From an uncultured Eubacterium sp. (GTDB lineage Bacteria; Bacillota; Clostridia; Lachnospirales; Lachnospiraceae): a stretch of DNA of 64,000 nt. A program made the position numbers and the translations under genes. The DNA lies in contig CAJUBQ010000004.1 of assembly GCA_910584595.1 (NCBI GenBank), positions 32,577 to 96,576 on the forward strand. The letters are read 5' to 3'. A model generated the notes under the pieces. The model saw nothing but the letters and a program-made list of their open reading frames with translations, was not told the DNA's origin and made no database searches. Shown here in pieces: positions 35,825 through 44,068 of the stretch. Each line of letters begins with the position of its first letter. The stretch's first letter is position 1.

Positions 35825-36012
35825 TAATGTCATTAACTTAACGGATCCCGAACGACTCTGCACCTGGCGGAATGGTTTTGCTGGCTGGAACATCCTCTGA
35901 GCGGACTGGGGCAACACTGCGGTGAACTAATCGCTCAGAGGATGTTCCAGCCAGCAAAACCATTCCGCCAGATGCAAAGTCTGACTATGAAAAGCTTAAG
36001 TTAATGACATTG
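35825..36012. mobile_element. 188-bp MITE-like element with 40-bp perfect stem and 9-bp target duplication (family C)
   Basis: The outer inverted ends are 16 bp and perfect (AATGTCATTAACTTAA, 35826-35841, with 35996-36011). Inside, 40-bp arms (35864-35903 and 35932-35971) pair perfectly across a 28-base loop. The element is flanked by the direct repeat GTTCACTCC (35816-35824 and 36013-36021), indicating transposition with a 9-base duplication. There is no coding frame. RNA from either strand would fold into a very long hairpin between spoIIP and lepA. Confidence 0.85.
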
Positions 36013-36044
36013 GTTCACTCCCATACCGAGTTTCCATCCAAGCC

Positions 36045-36073
36045 TTGCACCATCCGGCAAATTATGTTAAGAT
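36045..36073 (+). promoter_or_regulatory. Putative vegetative promoter of lepA
   Basis: TTGCAC (36045-36050) and TAAGAT (36068-36073) are separated by 17 bases and lie just downstream of the inserted hairpin element, which would let lepA be expressed independently of spoIIP. Confidence 0.55.
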
Positions 36074-36137
36074 GACAATGCAAAAATAGAAAGAACAGCC
36101 GTTATGGTAACGATAGAAGGTACAAATGGAGGAGATT

Positions 36138-37949
36138 ATGGCAGTGGATCAGAGCAGAATCAGGAATTTTTGTATTGTAGCCCACATCGATCATGGAAAG
36201 TCTACGCTGGCAGACCGTATAATAGAAAAGACAGGTTTGCTGACAGAGCGTGAGATGCAGGCGCAGGTATTGGACAATATGGATCTGGAACGTGAGCGGG
36301 GCATTACGATCAAATCACAGGCGGTCCGTATTATATACAAAGCGAACGATGGGGAAGAATATATTTTTAATTTAATAGATACGCCCGGGCATGTGGATTT
36401 TACGTACGAAGTGTCCAGAAGCCTTGCAGCATGTGACGGGGCGATTCTTGTCGTAGACGCGGCACAGGGGATTGAGGCGCAGACATTGGCAAATGTGTAT
36501 CTGGCGCTTGACCATGACCTGGAAGTATTTCCGGTCATTAATAAAATCGATTTGCCGAGTGCAGATCCGGAACGCGTGAGAGAAGAAATCGAAGACATTA
36601 TCGGACTGGATGCCTCGGATGCGCCGTTAATTTCGGCCAAAACCGGAGTGAACGTCGAACAGGTATTGGAAGCAATTGTAGCAAAAGTACCGGCTCCGGT
36701 CGGAGATGCGTCTGCACCGCTGCAGGCGTTGATTTTTGATTCCAAGTATGATTCTTATAAAGGCGTTATTGTTTTTTGCCGTATCAAAGAAGGAACGGTA
36801 AAACAGGGGACGAAAATTAAGATGATGGCGACAGGCGCAGCGGCGGAAGTCGTAGAAGTCGGATATTTTGGCGCCGGGCAGTTTATTCCGTGTGAAGAAT
36901 TAAGCGCAGGGATGGTTGGATATATTACCGCAAGCTTAAAAAATGTGAAAGATACCCGTGTCGGCGATACGATAACAGAAGCAGAACGCCCGTGTGCACA
37001 GCCGCTTCCGGGTTATAAAAAAGTGAATCCGATGGTTTATTGCGGTTTGTATCCGGCTGACAGTACAAAATATCCGGATCTTAGAGATGCACTGGAAAAG
37101 TTGCAGTTAAATGACGCGGCGCTTCAGTTCGAGGCAGAGACTTCGATTGCGCTTGGATTTGGGTTCCGCTGCGGGTTTTTAGGTCTGCTGCATTTGGAGA
37201 TTATTCAGGAACGATTGGAGAGAGAATTTAATCTGGATTTGGTAACGACTGCTCCAGGTGTTGTTTACAGGGTTTATAAGACAGACGGCACGATGATAGA
37301 GCTGACGAACCCTTCCAATCTGCCGGAACCGGCTGAGATTGATTATATGGAAGAGCCGGTCGTAGATGCAGAGATTATGGTATCCAGTGAATACATCGGT
37401 GCGATTATGGATCTGTGCCAGCAGCGCCGCGGTATTTATATCAGCATGGAATATCTGGAAGAGACAAGGGCGCGGCTGAAATATACGATTCCATTAAATG
37501 AAATTATTTATGATTTCTTTGACGCTTTAAAATCACGTTCCAGAGGGTATGCTTCTTTTGACTATGAAATGAAAGGATATCAGAAATCCGATTTGGTAAA
37601 ACTGGATATTTTAATCAACAAAGAAGAAGTCGATGCACTTTCTTTCATTGTATTTTCAGGAACAGCATACGAACGTGGACGCAGAATGTGTGAACGGTTA
37701 AAAGAAGAAATTCCAAGACATTTATTTGAGATTCCGATTCAGGCAGCCGTCGGCAGCAGAGTCATTGCCAGAGAAACAGTTCGTGCCATGCGTAAAGACG
37801 TGTTGGCAAAATGTTACGGCGGTGACATTACACGTAAAAAGAAACTGCTGGAAAAGCAGAAAGAAGGAAAAAAACGGATGCGTCAGATTGGAAGTGTAGA
37901 GATTCCGCAGGAAGCGTTTATGAGCGTGTTAAAATTGGATGAAGATTAA
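36138..37949 (+). CDS. lepA: Elongation factor 4 (LepA)
   Basis: This is a translational GTPase related to EF-G that acts on ribosome assembly or stalled ribosomes. It has 603 residues. The GTPase motifs are AHIDHGKST, DTPGHVDF and NKIDLPSAD, and the LepA-specific C-terminus is seen in GSVEIPQEAFMSVLKLD. The ATG at 36138 follows GGAGGAGATT and is preferred to 36126. hemW follows closely. Confidence 0.97.
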   Translation: MAVDQSRIRNFCIVAHIDHGKSTLADRIIEKTGLLTEREMQAQVLDNMDLERERGITIKSQAVRIIYKANDGEEYIFNLIDTPGHVDFTYEVSRSLAACDGAILVVDAAQGIEAQTLANVYLALDHDLEVFPVINKIDLPSADPERVREEIEDIIGLDASDAPLISAKTGVNVEQVLEAIVAKVPAPVGDASAPLQALIFDSKYDSYKGVIVFCRIKEGTVKQGTKIKMMATGAAAEVVEVGYFGAGQFIPCEELSAGMVGYITASLKNVKDTRVGDTITEAERPCAQPLPGYKKVNPMVYCGLYPADSTKYPDLRDALEKLQLNDAALQFEAETSIALGFGFRCGFLGLLHLEIIQERLEREFNLDLVTTAPGVVYRVYKTDGTMIELTNPSNLPEPAEIDYMEEPVVDAEIMVSSEYIGAIMDLCQQRRGIYISMEYLEETRARLKYTIPLNEIIYDFFDALKSRSRGYASFDYEMKGYQKSDLVKLDILINKEEVDALSFIVFSGTAYERGRRMCERLKEEIPRHLFEIPIQAAVGSRVIARETVRAMRKDVLAKCYGGDITRKKKLLEKQKEGKKRMRQIGSVEIPQEAFMSVLKLDED

Positions 37950-37970
37950 AGATTAGGAAAACAGGCAAAT

Positions 37971-39161
37971 ATGAAAGAACTGGAAGTATATGTCCATATT
38001 CCATTTTGCGTAAGCAAATGTAATTATTGCGATTTTTTATCCGCTCCCGCTTCAGAAAATATTCAAAATGCTTATGTAGACCAGCTGCTTTTGGAAATTC
38101 GTGCAGCTGGTTTGGCATATAAAAATAATTTTGTCACCTCTGTATTTATCGGTGGCGGTACGCCGACTGTTTTGCCGGCCGCACAGATGCAGCGTATCTT
38201 GAATCAGCTGAATGACAGTTTTCATATTCGAAGAAACGCGGAAATGACAATCGAATGCAATCCGGGAACGATGGATGCAAGAAAGCTGGAAGTGTATCAG
38301 CAAGCAGGCGTCAACCGACTCAGCATAGGACTGCAGTCGGCAGATCCGAAAGAGCTGCGTTTGCTTGGAAGAATTCATACATTTGAACAGTTTCTGCAAA
38401 ACTATGAGCTGGCACGTGAATTTGGATTTGATAATATAAATATAGATATTATTTCTTCACTGCCAGGTCAGAAAATAGACACTTATGAACAGACATTGCG
38501 AAAAGTAACTGCATTAAAACCGGAACATATATCTGCGTACAGTCTGATGATTGAGGAAGGTACGCCATTTTTTGAACGTTACGCACAAGCAGAAGCATTG
38601 CGGCAAAAAGGAAAAAAACAGGGGCAGCTCCCATCCGAAGAAGAAGAGCGGCAGATGTATGAATTGACAAAAAAGCTCTTAAAACAGAGCGGTTATGAGC
38701 GATATGAAATTTCGAATTACGCTTTGCCGGGATATGGCTGCCGCCATAATACAGGGTATTGGCTGCGGAAAAATTATATTGGGATTGGATTAGGCGCATC
38801 TTCCTGTGTAGAAAATATCCGCTTTTCTAATATTACAGATTTAGATGAGTATCTGAAACTGGATATTTCTGATTTATCCTGCCTTTGTTCTGTCCGGGAG
38901 GAGTTAAGCATCTCTGCACAGATGGAAGAATTTATGTTTTTAGGACTGCGTATGATGTGCGGAGTGTCGGCGGAAAAATTTCAAAAGCAGTTTTCATATT
39001 CGATGGAAGAAGTGTATGGACATGTTATAAATAAACAATTAAAAGAAAATTTAATAAGAAAGACGTTGAAAGGCTATTGTCTGACCGAGTATGGCATAGA
39101 TGTCAGCAACTATGTAATGTCAGAATATATCTTTGATGGAGAATACAGCAGGAGGGACTAA
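37971..39161 (+). CDS. hemW: Heme chaperone HemW (radical-SAM, oxygen-independent coproporphyrinogen oxidase-like)
   Basis: The product has 396 residues. The radical-SAM cluster motif CVSKCNYCDF (Cys-x3-Cys-x2-Cys, followed by F as in HemW rather than HemN) lies at about residues 12-21. IGGGTPTVLP and RLSIGLQSADPKEL are typical. HemW passes heme to target proteins and is not a true HemN. The lepA-hemW order is conserved in Firmicutes. The next gene begins after only 3 bases. Confidence 0.93.
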   Translation: MKELEVYVHIPFCVSKCNYCDFLSAPASENIQNAYVDQLLLEIRAAGLAYKNNFVTSVFIGGGTPTVLPAAQMQRILNQLNDSFHIRRNAEMTIECNPGTMDARKLEVYQQAGVNRLSIGLQSADPKELRLLGRIHTFEQFLQNYELAREFGFDNINIDIISSLPGQKIDTYEQTLRKVTALKPEHISAYSLMIEEGTPFFERYAQAEALRQKGKKQGQLPSEEEERQMYELTKKLLKQSGYERYEISNYALPGYGCRHNTGYWLRKNYIGIGLGASSCVENIRFSNITDLDEYLKLDISDLSCLCSVREELSISAQMEEFMFLGLRMMCGVSAEKFQKQFSYSMEEVYGHVINKQLKENLIRKTLKGYCLTEYGIDVSNYVMSEYIFDGEYSRRD

Positions 39162-39164
39162 GAG

Positions 39165-39962
39165 ATGGCAATTCAGGCAGCATTTATGCTTCCACATCCG
39201 CCGTTAATTGTACCGGAAATCGGCAGGGGAGAAGAAAAAAAGATACAAAAAACAATAGATGCATATCATCATTGTGCACAAATGACAGCTGCTTTGCAGC
39301 CGGATACCATTGTTGTAATTTCACCACATCAGGTGATGTATGCGGATTATTTCCATATTTCACCCGGGCAGGATGCGAAAGGAGATTTTAGCAGGTTTGG
39401 AGCCGGGCAGGTTCGTTTTCACGAGCTTTATGATGTAAAGCTTGTGGAAGAGCTTTGTAAGGAAGCGGAGCAGAATCAGCTGCCTGCCGGAACAGACGGA
39501 GAACGCGACAAATGTCTGGATCATGGAACAATGGTGCCGCTTTATTTTATGAATCAATATTGGCAGGACTACAGGCTTGTACGGATTGGACTGTCAGGAC
39601 TTCCGTTGTCGGTTCATTATGAATTAGGCCGGTGTTTGACAAACGCAATAGAAAGACTGGACAGAAACGTTGTGCTTCTTGCAAGCGGAGACCTGTCACA
39701 TCGTCTGAAAGCAGATGGTCCATATGGGTATCAAAAAGAAGGGCCGGAGTACGACAGACGTATTATGGACGTTATGGAAAGGGCGGCTTTTTTGGAGCTG
39801 CTTCATTTTTCAGATGATTTTTGTGGAAAAGCCGGTGAATGCGGACATCGTTCTTTTACCATATTGGCAGGAGCGTTAGAAGGAAAGAAAGTAAAGGCGC
39901 AAAAGCTGTCTTATGAGGGGCCGTTTGGCGTTGGATACGGCATTTGTTCTTATTGCGTATAG
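39165..39962 (+). CDS. LigB/Memo-superfamily protein of the AmmeMemoRadiSam system
   Basis: This 265-residue protein has the class III extradiol-dioxygenase-like (LigB) fold, with putative metal ligands in MLPHPPLIVPEIG (His11) and ISPHQVMYADY (His55), plus LDHGTMVPLYFM and LASGDLSHRL. In many Clostridia a LigB-like domain is fused ahead of AMMECR1; here they are separate neighbouring genes. The reaction is unknown. It is tightly spaced after hemW. The stop TAG overlaps AGTTCCTTA, a half-copy of the family B repeat. Confidence 0.82.
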   Translation: MAIQAAFMLPHPPLIVPEIGRGEEKKIQKTIDAYHHCAQMTAALQPDTIVVISPHQVMYADYFHISPGQDAKGDFSRFGAGQVRFHELYDVKLVEELCKEAEQNQLPAGTDGERDKCLDHGTMVPLYFMNQYWQDYRLVRIGLSGLPLSVHYELGRCLTNAIERLDRNVVLLASGDLSHRLKADGPYGYQKEGPEYDRRIMDVMERAAFLELLHFSDDFCGKAGECGHRSFTILAGALEGKKVKAQKLSYEGPFGVGYGICSYCV

Positions 39963-39997
39963 TTCCTTAGCGAGAAGAAGGGAGAGAAAACAAGATT

Positions 39998-40537
39998 ATG
40001 ATACAGGAAAAACAAGAAGATTGTTATGTTGTGCTGGCGCGCCGCACGATAGAAGAATATGTCCGTACAGGCAGACAGATACAGGCGCCGGATGATTTGC
40101 CGCAGGAAATGTGTGAGCAACGCGCAGGCGTATTTGTTTCTATAAAAATAAACGATGGGCAGCAAACCAGACTGCGCGGCTGCATCGGTACGATTCAGGC
40201 AGTGCAGCGTTCGATTGCAGAGGAAATCATACACAATGCAATCAGTGCGGCAGTGAAAGATCCAAGATTTGCACCGATTACGCCGGAAGAATTAGATCGG
40301 CTGGTGATCAGTGTGGATGTGCTTGGATGCATGGAACCGATCCATACAATGGAACAGCTGGATGCAAAACGATATGGCGTCGTTGTCACAAACGGATATC
40401 GGAGAGGATTGCTGCTGCCAAATCTGGAAGGGGTAGATACGGTAGAAGATCAGGTAATGATCGCAAAACAAAAGGCGGGTATTGGCTGGCAGGAAGAAGT
40501 GCAGCTGGAACGGTTTGAGGTCGTCCGTCATTTTTAG
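39998..40537 (+). CDS. AMMECR1-domain protein (AmmeMemoRadiSam system protein A)
   Basis: The 179-residue protein has the AMMECR1 domain signature: GVFVSIKINDGQQTRLRGCIG (containing the strictly conserved LRGCIG hexapeptide), AVKDPRFAPITPEELD and ISVDVLG. The biochemical function is not established; the domain is found in all domains of life and is encoded with Memo/LigB-like and radical-SAM partners in prokaryotes. The stop TAG falls in the left arm of a family B inverted repeat that separates it from the radical-SAM gene. Confidence 0.92.
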   Translation: MIQEKQEDCYVVLARRTIEEYVRTGRQIQAPDDLPQEMCEQRAGVFVSIKINDGQQTRLRGCIGTIQAVQRSIAEEIIHNAISAAVKDPRFAPITPEELDRLVISVDVLGCMEPIHTMEQLDAKRYGVVVTNGYRRGLLLPNLEGVDTVEDQVMIAKQKAGIGWQEEVQLERFEVVRHF

Positions 40538-40580
40538 GAACTGTGCATAAATTGCAAAGTAATTTATTTACAGTTCCTTA
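40534..40580. repeat. Inverted-repeat element, family B
   Basis: A 47-bp element runs from TTAGGAACTGTGCATAAATT to AATTTATTTACAGTTCCTTA. Read in reverse it aligns closely with the element at 4861-4913. The left end contains the stop codon of the AMMECR1 gene and the right end abuts the ribosome binding site (AAAAGGAG) of the next gene. Confidence 0.78.
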
Positions 40581-40594
40581 AAAAGGAGATGATT

Positions 40595-41416
40595 ATGAAG
40601 CTAATTTGTAAGACTTGCATGCACAATTGTAGCCTGGATCCGGGACAGACCGGTATGTGCGGTGCGAGGAAGAATGAAAATGGAAGAATCATATGCAGTA
40701 ATTATGGCAAGATCACTGCGCTTGCGCTGGATCCAATAGAAAAAAAGCCGCTAAAAATGTTTTATCCGGGCAGTTTGATTTTGTCAGTGGGCAGTTATGG
40801 GTGTAATTTGCGGTGTGCGTTTTGCCAGAATCATGAAATTTCGATGGGAAGTTATGTGGGAAGTTTTACGGGAAGTTTTCTTTCTCCAAAAGAACTTGCA
40901 AAAAAGGCGGAGGAATATCAAAAAGCAGGGAATATCGGTCTGGCGTTTACGTATAATGAGCCTCTGGTCGGATGGGAATATGTACGTGATACCGCCAAAC
41001 TGGTAAAAGAGGCAGGAATGAAAACAGCGCTTGTTACGAATGGGACAGCTTCGATGGATGTGCTTGAAGAAATACTTCCCTATATTGATGCGATGAATAT
41101 CGACTTAAAAGGGTTTGAAGAAGACTATTACCGCAGGCTTGGCGGCGATTTGGAAACAGTAAAGACATTTATTCAAAGGGCGAAAAAACAGTGTCATGTA
41201 GAGCTTACAACATTAATTGTGCCTGGCGAAAATGATAATGCCAGGCTGATGGAAGAGCAGGCAAAATGGATGGATCCAAAGATACCGCTGCATGTGACCC
41301 GTTTTTTTCCGCGTTATCATATGACTGACCGCCCACCCACCGATGTACAGACCGTTTATCGGCTGGCGAATATAGCCGCGAAATATGTGGAACATGTTTT
41401 TGTAGGGAATTGTTGA
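40595..41416 (+). CDS. AmmeMemoRadiSam system radical-SAM enzyme
   Basis: The 273-residue radical-SAM protein has the cluster motif YGCNLRCAFCQNHE (Cys-x3-Cys-x2-Cys) near residue 73 and an N-terminal cysteine set CKTCMHNC with MCGARKN, as in pyruvate-formate-lyase-activase-like members of this system. The substrate is unknown; protein or small-molecule modification in concert with the AMMECR1 and LigB-like partners is inferred from the conserved neighbourhood. The ATG at 40595 is better spaced from AAAAGGAG than the one at 40589. Confidence 0.92.
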   Translation: MKLICKTCMHNCSLDPGQTGMCGARKNENGRIICSNYGKITALALDPIEKKPLKMFYPGSLILSVGSYGCNLRCAFCQNHEISMGSYVGSFTGSFLSPKELAKKAEEYQKAGNIGLAFTYNEPLVGWEYVRDTAKLVKEAGMKTALVTNGTASMDVLEEILPYIDAMNIDLKGFEEDYYRRLGGDLETVKTFIQRAKKQCHVELTTLIVPGENDNARLMEEQAKWMDPKIPLHVTRFFPRYHMTDRPPTDVQTVYRLANIAAKYVEHVFVGNC

Positions 41417-41444
41417 TTGTGAAAACAAATTACAAAAAAGTCGG

Positions 41445-41473
41445 TTGACGCAAAAAACCAGCTGTGTTACTCT
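41445..41473 (+). promoter_or_regulatory. Putative vegetative promoter of glnS
   Basis: TTGACG (41445-41450) and TACTCT (41468-41473) are separated by 17 bases. Confidence 0.6.
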
Positions 41474-41489
41474 GTTAGTTAAAGCAAGG

Positions 41490-41523
41490 AACCGTATGGA
41501 AACAGATTATTTGCATACGGTTT
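41490..41523 (+). other. Hairpin in the glnS leader
   Basis: AACCGTATG (41490-41498) pairs with CATACGGTT (41514-41522) across a 15-base loop in the 5' leader. It has no T-box conserved sequence and no terminator tail; the function is unknown. Confidence 0.5.
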
Positions 41524-41578
41524 CGAATCGGCTGGCTTTATGTCTGACGCCAGCTGTAGTACAGGAGGAAGTTTGAAA

Positions 41579-43249
41579 ATGGAAAATGAGAGTACATCCA
41601 GAAATTTTATTGAGAGAGAAATTGATAAAGATCTTGCCGAAGGCGTATACGATACGGTGCATACACGGTTCCCGCCGGAACCAAACGGATATCTGCATAT
41701 TGGCCATGCCAAAGCGATTCTTTTAAACTATGGCATCGCAAAACAATATGGCGGCAAATTTAATATGCGTTTTGACGATACAAATCCGACAAAAGAAAGA
41801 ATTGAATTTGTAGAGTCGATCAAAGAAGATATTAAGTGGCTGGGCGCCGATTGGGAAGACAGGCTTTTTTTTGCTTCTGATTATTTTGACCGGATGTATG
41901 AAGCAGCTGTGACGCTGATTAAAAAAGGTCTCGCCTATGTGTCAGATCTTAGCGCGGAGCAGCTTCGTGAGTATCGCGGTACGCTGACAGAGCCGGGAAA
42001 AGAAGATCCGAGCAGAAACCGCAGTATCGAAGAAAATCTGGCGCTGTTTGAAGATATGAAAAATGGAAAGTTTGCAGATGGTGAAAAGGTGCTTCGTGCA
42101 AAAATAGATATGAATGCAGGCAATATCAATATGCGTGATCCGGTTATTTACCGTGTGGCGCGTATGACGCATCATAATACGGGGGATGCATGGTGCATTT
42201 ATCCGATGTATGATTTTGCGCATCCGGTGGAAGACGCGATCGAAGGCATTACGCATTCGCTTTGTTCGATTGAGTTTGAGGATCACAGGCCATTGTATGA
42301 ATGGGTTGTAAAATCGCTGGAATATCCGAATCCGCCAAGACAGATTGAGTTTGCCAAGATGTATCTGAATAACGTCGTGACCGGAAAGCGGTATATTAAA
42401 AAACTGGTGGAAGACGGAATAGTAGATGGATGGGACGACCCGCGGCTGGTATCGATTTCCGGACTTCGAAGACGCGGTTATACGCCTGAGTCAATTCAGA
42501 GGTTTGTAGAGCTGTGCGGTATTTCCAAGGCAAACAGCACCGCGGATATGGCAATGCTGGAATATTGTATTCGTGAAGATTTAAAGCTGAAAAAGGCAAG
42601 GGTCATGGCAGCGATCGATCCGGTGAAAGTAGTGATTGACAATTACCCGTCTGATCAGACAGAATATTTGGAAATCGAAAATAATCTGGAAAATCCGCAG
42701 CTTGGTATGCGTAAAGTGCCGTTTGGAAGAGAGATTTATATTGATGGCGCTGATTTTATGGAAGAACCGCCGAAAAAATATTTCCGGTTGTTTCCAGGCA
42801 ACGAAGTACGGCTGATGCAGGCTTATTTTATTAAATGTACCAGTTATGAAAAAGATGCAGATGGAAAAGTATCTGTGATTCATTGTACGTATGATCCGGC
42901 GTCTAAAGGCGGCAACAGTCCGGATGGAAGAAAAGTAAAAGGCACCATTCACTGGGTTGCGGCGGCACATGCAGTGGAAGCGCAGGTGCGGTTATTTGAA
43001 AACCTTATTGATGAGGAAAAGGGGGTGTATAATAAAGAAGACGGCAGTCTGAACCTAAATCCAAACTCACTGGTAACGAAAAAATGCTATGTGGAACAAA
43101 GTCTTGCAGACGCAAAGCCATATGACAGTTTCCAGTTTGTCAGGAATGGTTTTTTCTGTGTGGATGCAAAAGATTCTGCGAAGGAACGGCTGGTGTTTAA
43201 CCGCATTGTTTCTTTGAAGAGTTCGTTTAAGCTGCCGGACAAATCTTAA
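41579..43249 (+). CDS. glnS: Glutaminyl-tRNA synthetase
   Basis: This is a class I synthetase that charges tRNA-Gln directly; most Firmicutes use the GatCAB route instead, so its presence is a lineage trait. It has 556 residues. FPPEPNGYLHIGHAKAI contains the HIGH motif; WDDPRLVSISGLRRRGYTPESI and CIREDLKLKKARVMAAIDPVKV are typical. The KMSKS-type loop reads NNVVTGKRYIKKL, so the usual SK(R/S) element is GKR. AGGAGG precedes the ATG; a TTG at 41573 is an alternative start. Confidence 0.95.
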   Translation: MENESTSRNFIEREIDKDLAEGVYDTVHTRFPPEPNGYLHIGHAKAILLNYGIAKQYGGKFNMRFDDTNPTKERIEFVESIKEDIKWLGADWEDRLFFASDYFDRMYEAAVTLIKKGLAYVSDLSAEQLREYRGTLTEPGKEDPSRNRSIEENLALFEDMKNGKFADGEKVLRAKIDMNAGNINMRDPVIYRVARMTHHNTGDAWCIYPMYDFAHPVEDAIEGITHSLCSIEFEDHRPLYEWVVKSLEYPNPPRQIEFAKMYLNNVVTGKRYIKKLVEDGIVDGWDDPRLVSISGLRRRGYTPESIQRFVELCGISKANSTADMAMLEYCIREDLKLKKARVMAAIDPVKVVIDNYPSDQTEYLEIENNLENPQLGMRKVPFGREIYIDGADFMEEPPKKYFRLFPGNEVRLMQAYFIKCTSYEKDADGKVSVIHCTYDPASKGGNSPDGRKVKGTIHWVAAAHAVEAQVRLFENLIDEEKGVYNKEDGSLNLNPNSLVTKKCYVEQSLADAKPYDSFQFVRNGFFCVDAKDSAKERLVFNRIVSLKSSFKLPDKS

Positions 43250-43297
43250 TGATTGTGTAACAGTTCATTTGCAGAGAGAAAGGTAAAAGGATAAAAT

Positions 43298-44062
43298 ATG
43301 TCTGTGTTATATGATGTGGAAGAAGAAAAGAAATATACTTATGCGAAGAAGATCAATTGTACAAACTGCGGCGCACAGTTTCCAGATCTCAGGTTATTGA
43401 ACAGTAAGCTGCGCAGAAAAGAACCGGATATGGATTTAAGGCCGCGGTTTCAATTTGTGGATTCGTTAAAGTATGGGGTGACATCATGTCCGTTCTGCGG
43501 ATTTTCTGCTCCGATAAAAAATTTTGAACATTTAAGCTCGCTCCAGCAGAAGCGGATTCGGGAAAAAATAACGTCACAGTTTATGCAGCGGGAGCCGCTT
43601 AGCGGAGAAACGATAGATTATGCAACTGCTATGGGACAGTATGAGCTGGCGTTGGTTTGTGCAATGGTTATGGAAGTTCCGTTAAGTGAACAGGCGCATT
43701 TGTGTTTACAGTTGTCGTGGCTGATACGCGGAAGACTGGAAGAAGCAGATGCAGAGCCGGGACTTTTGGAAGATGATCTTTATAAGCAGCTTCAGGAAAA
43801 AGAGGAACGTTATTACAGACAGGCATATGATTCGCTTTCGAAAGCTTTTACACAGGAAGATTTTCCAATTTGCGGGATGGATCAGAGTACCTTTGATTAT
43901 CTTTTGGCAGTTATGAGTTTCCATTTTAAGGAGTATGATCTGGCTGTAAGATACTGCGGAAATGTGGTACAGGAAAAAGGGGTATCGGCAAAGCTAAAGG
44001 ACAAGGCGCTAATGCTGAAAGATGAGATACTGGCTGAAAAAAAAGCAAGTGAGGAGGCTTAG
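43298..44062 (+). CDS. DUF2225 family protein
   Basis: The 254-residue protein has two CxxC pairs, INCTNCGAQF and TSCPFCGFSA, likely forming a zinc ribbon, followed by a helical TPR-like C-terminal half (AYDSLSKAFTQEDF and similar). DUF2225 proteins are of unknown function. It is followed after 6 bases by a MocR-type regulator. Confidence 0.88.
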   Translation: MSVLYDVEEEKKYTYAKKINCTNCGAQFPDLRLLNSKLRRKEPDMDLRPRFQFVDSLKYGVTSCPFCGFSAPIKNFEHLSSLQQKRIREKITSQFMQREPLSGETIDYATAMGQYELALVCAMVMEVPLSEQAHLCLQLSWLIRGRLEEADAEPGLLEDDLYKQLQEKEERYYRQAYDSLSKAFTQEDFPICGMDQSTFDYLLAVMSFHFKEYDLAVRYCGNVVQEKGVSAKLKDKALMLKDEILAEKKASEEA

Positions 44063-44068
44063 GGCAGC

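Noticed and set aside
35825..36012. Retron or integron attC site for the long hairpin
   Set aside because: No reverse transcriptase or integrase is nearby, and the target duplication points to a transposable element.
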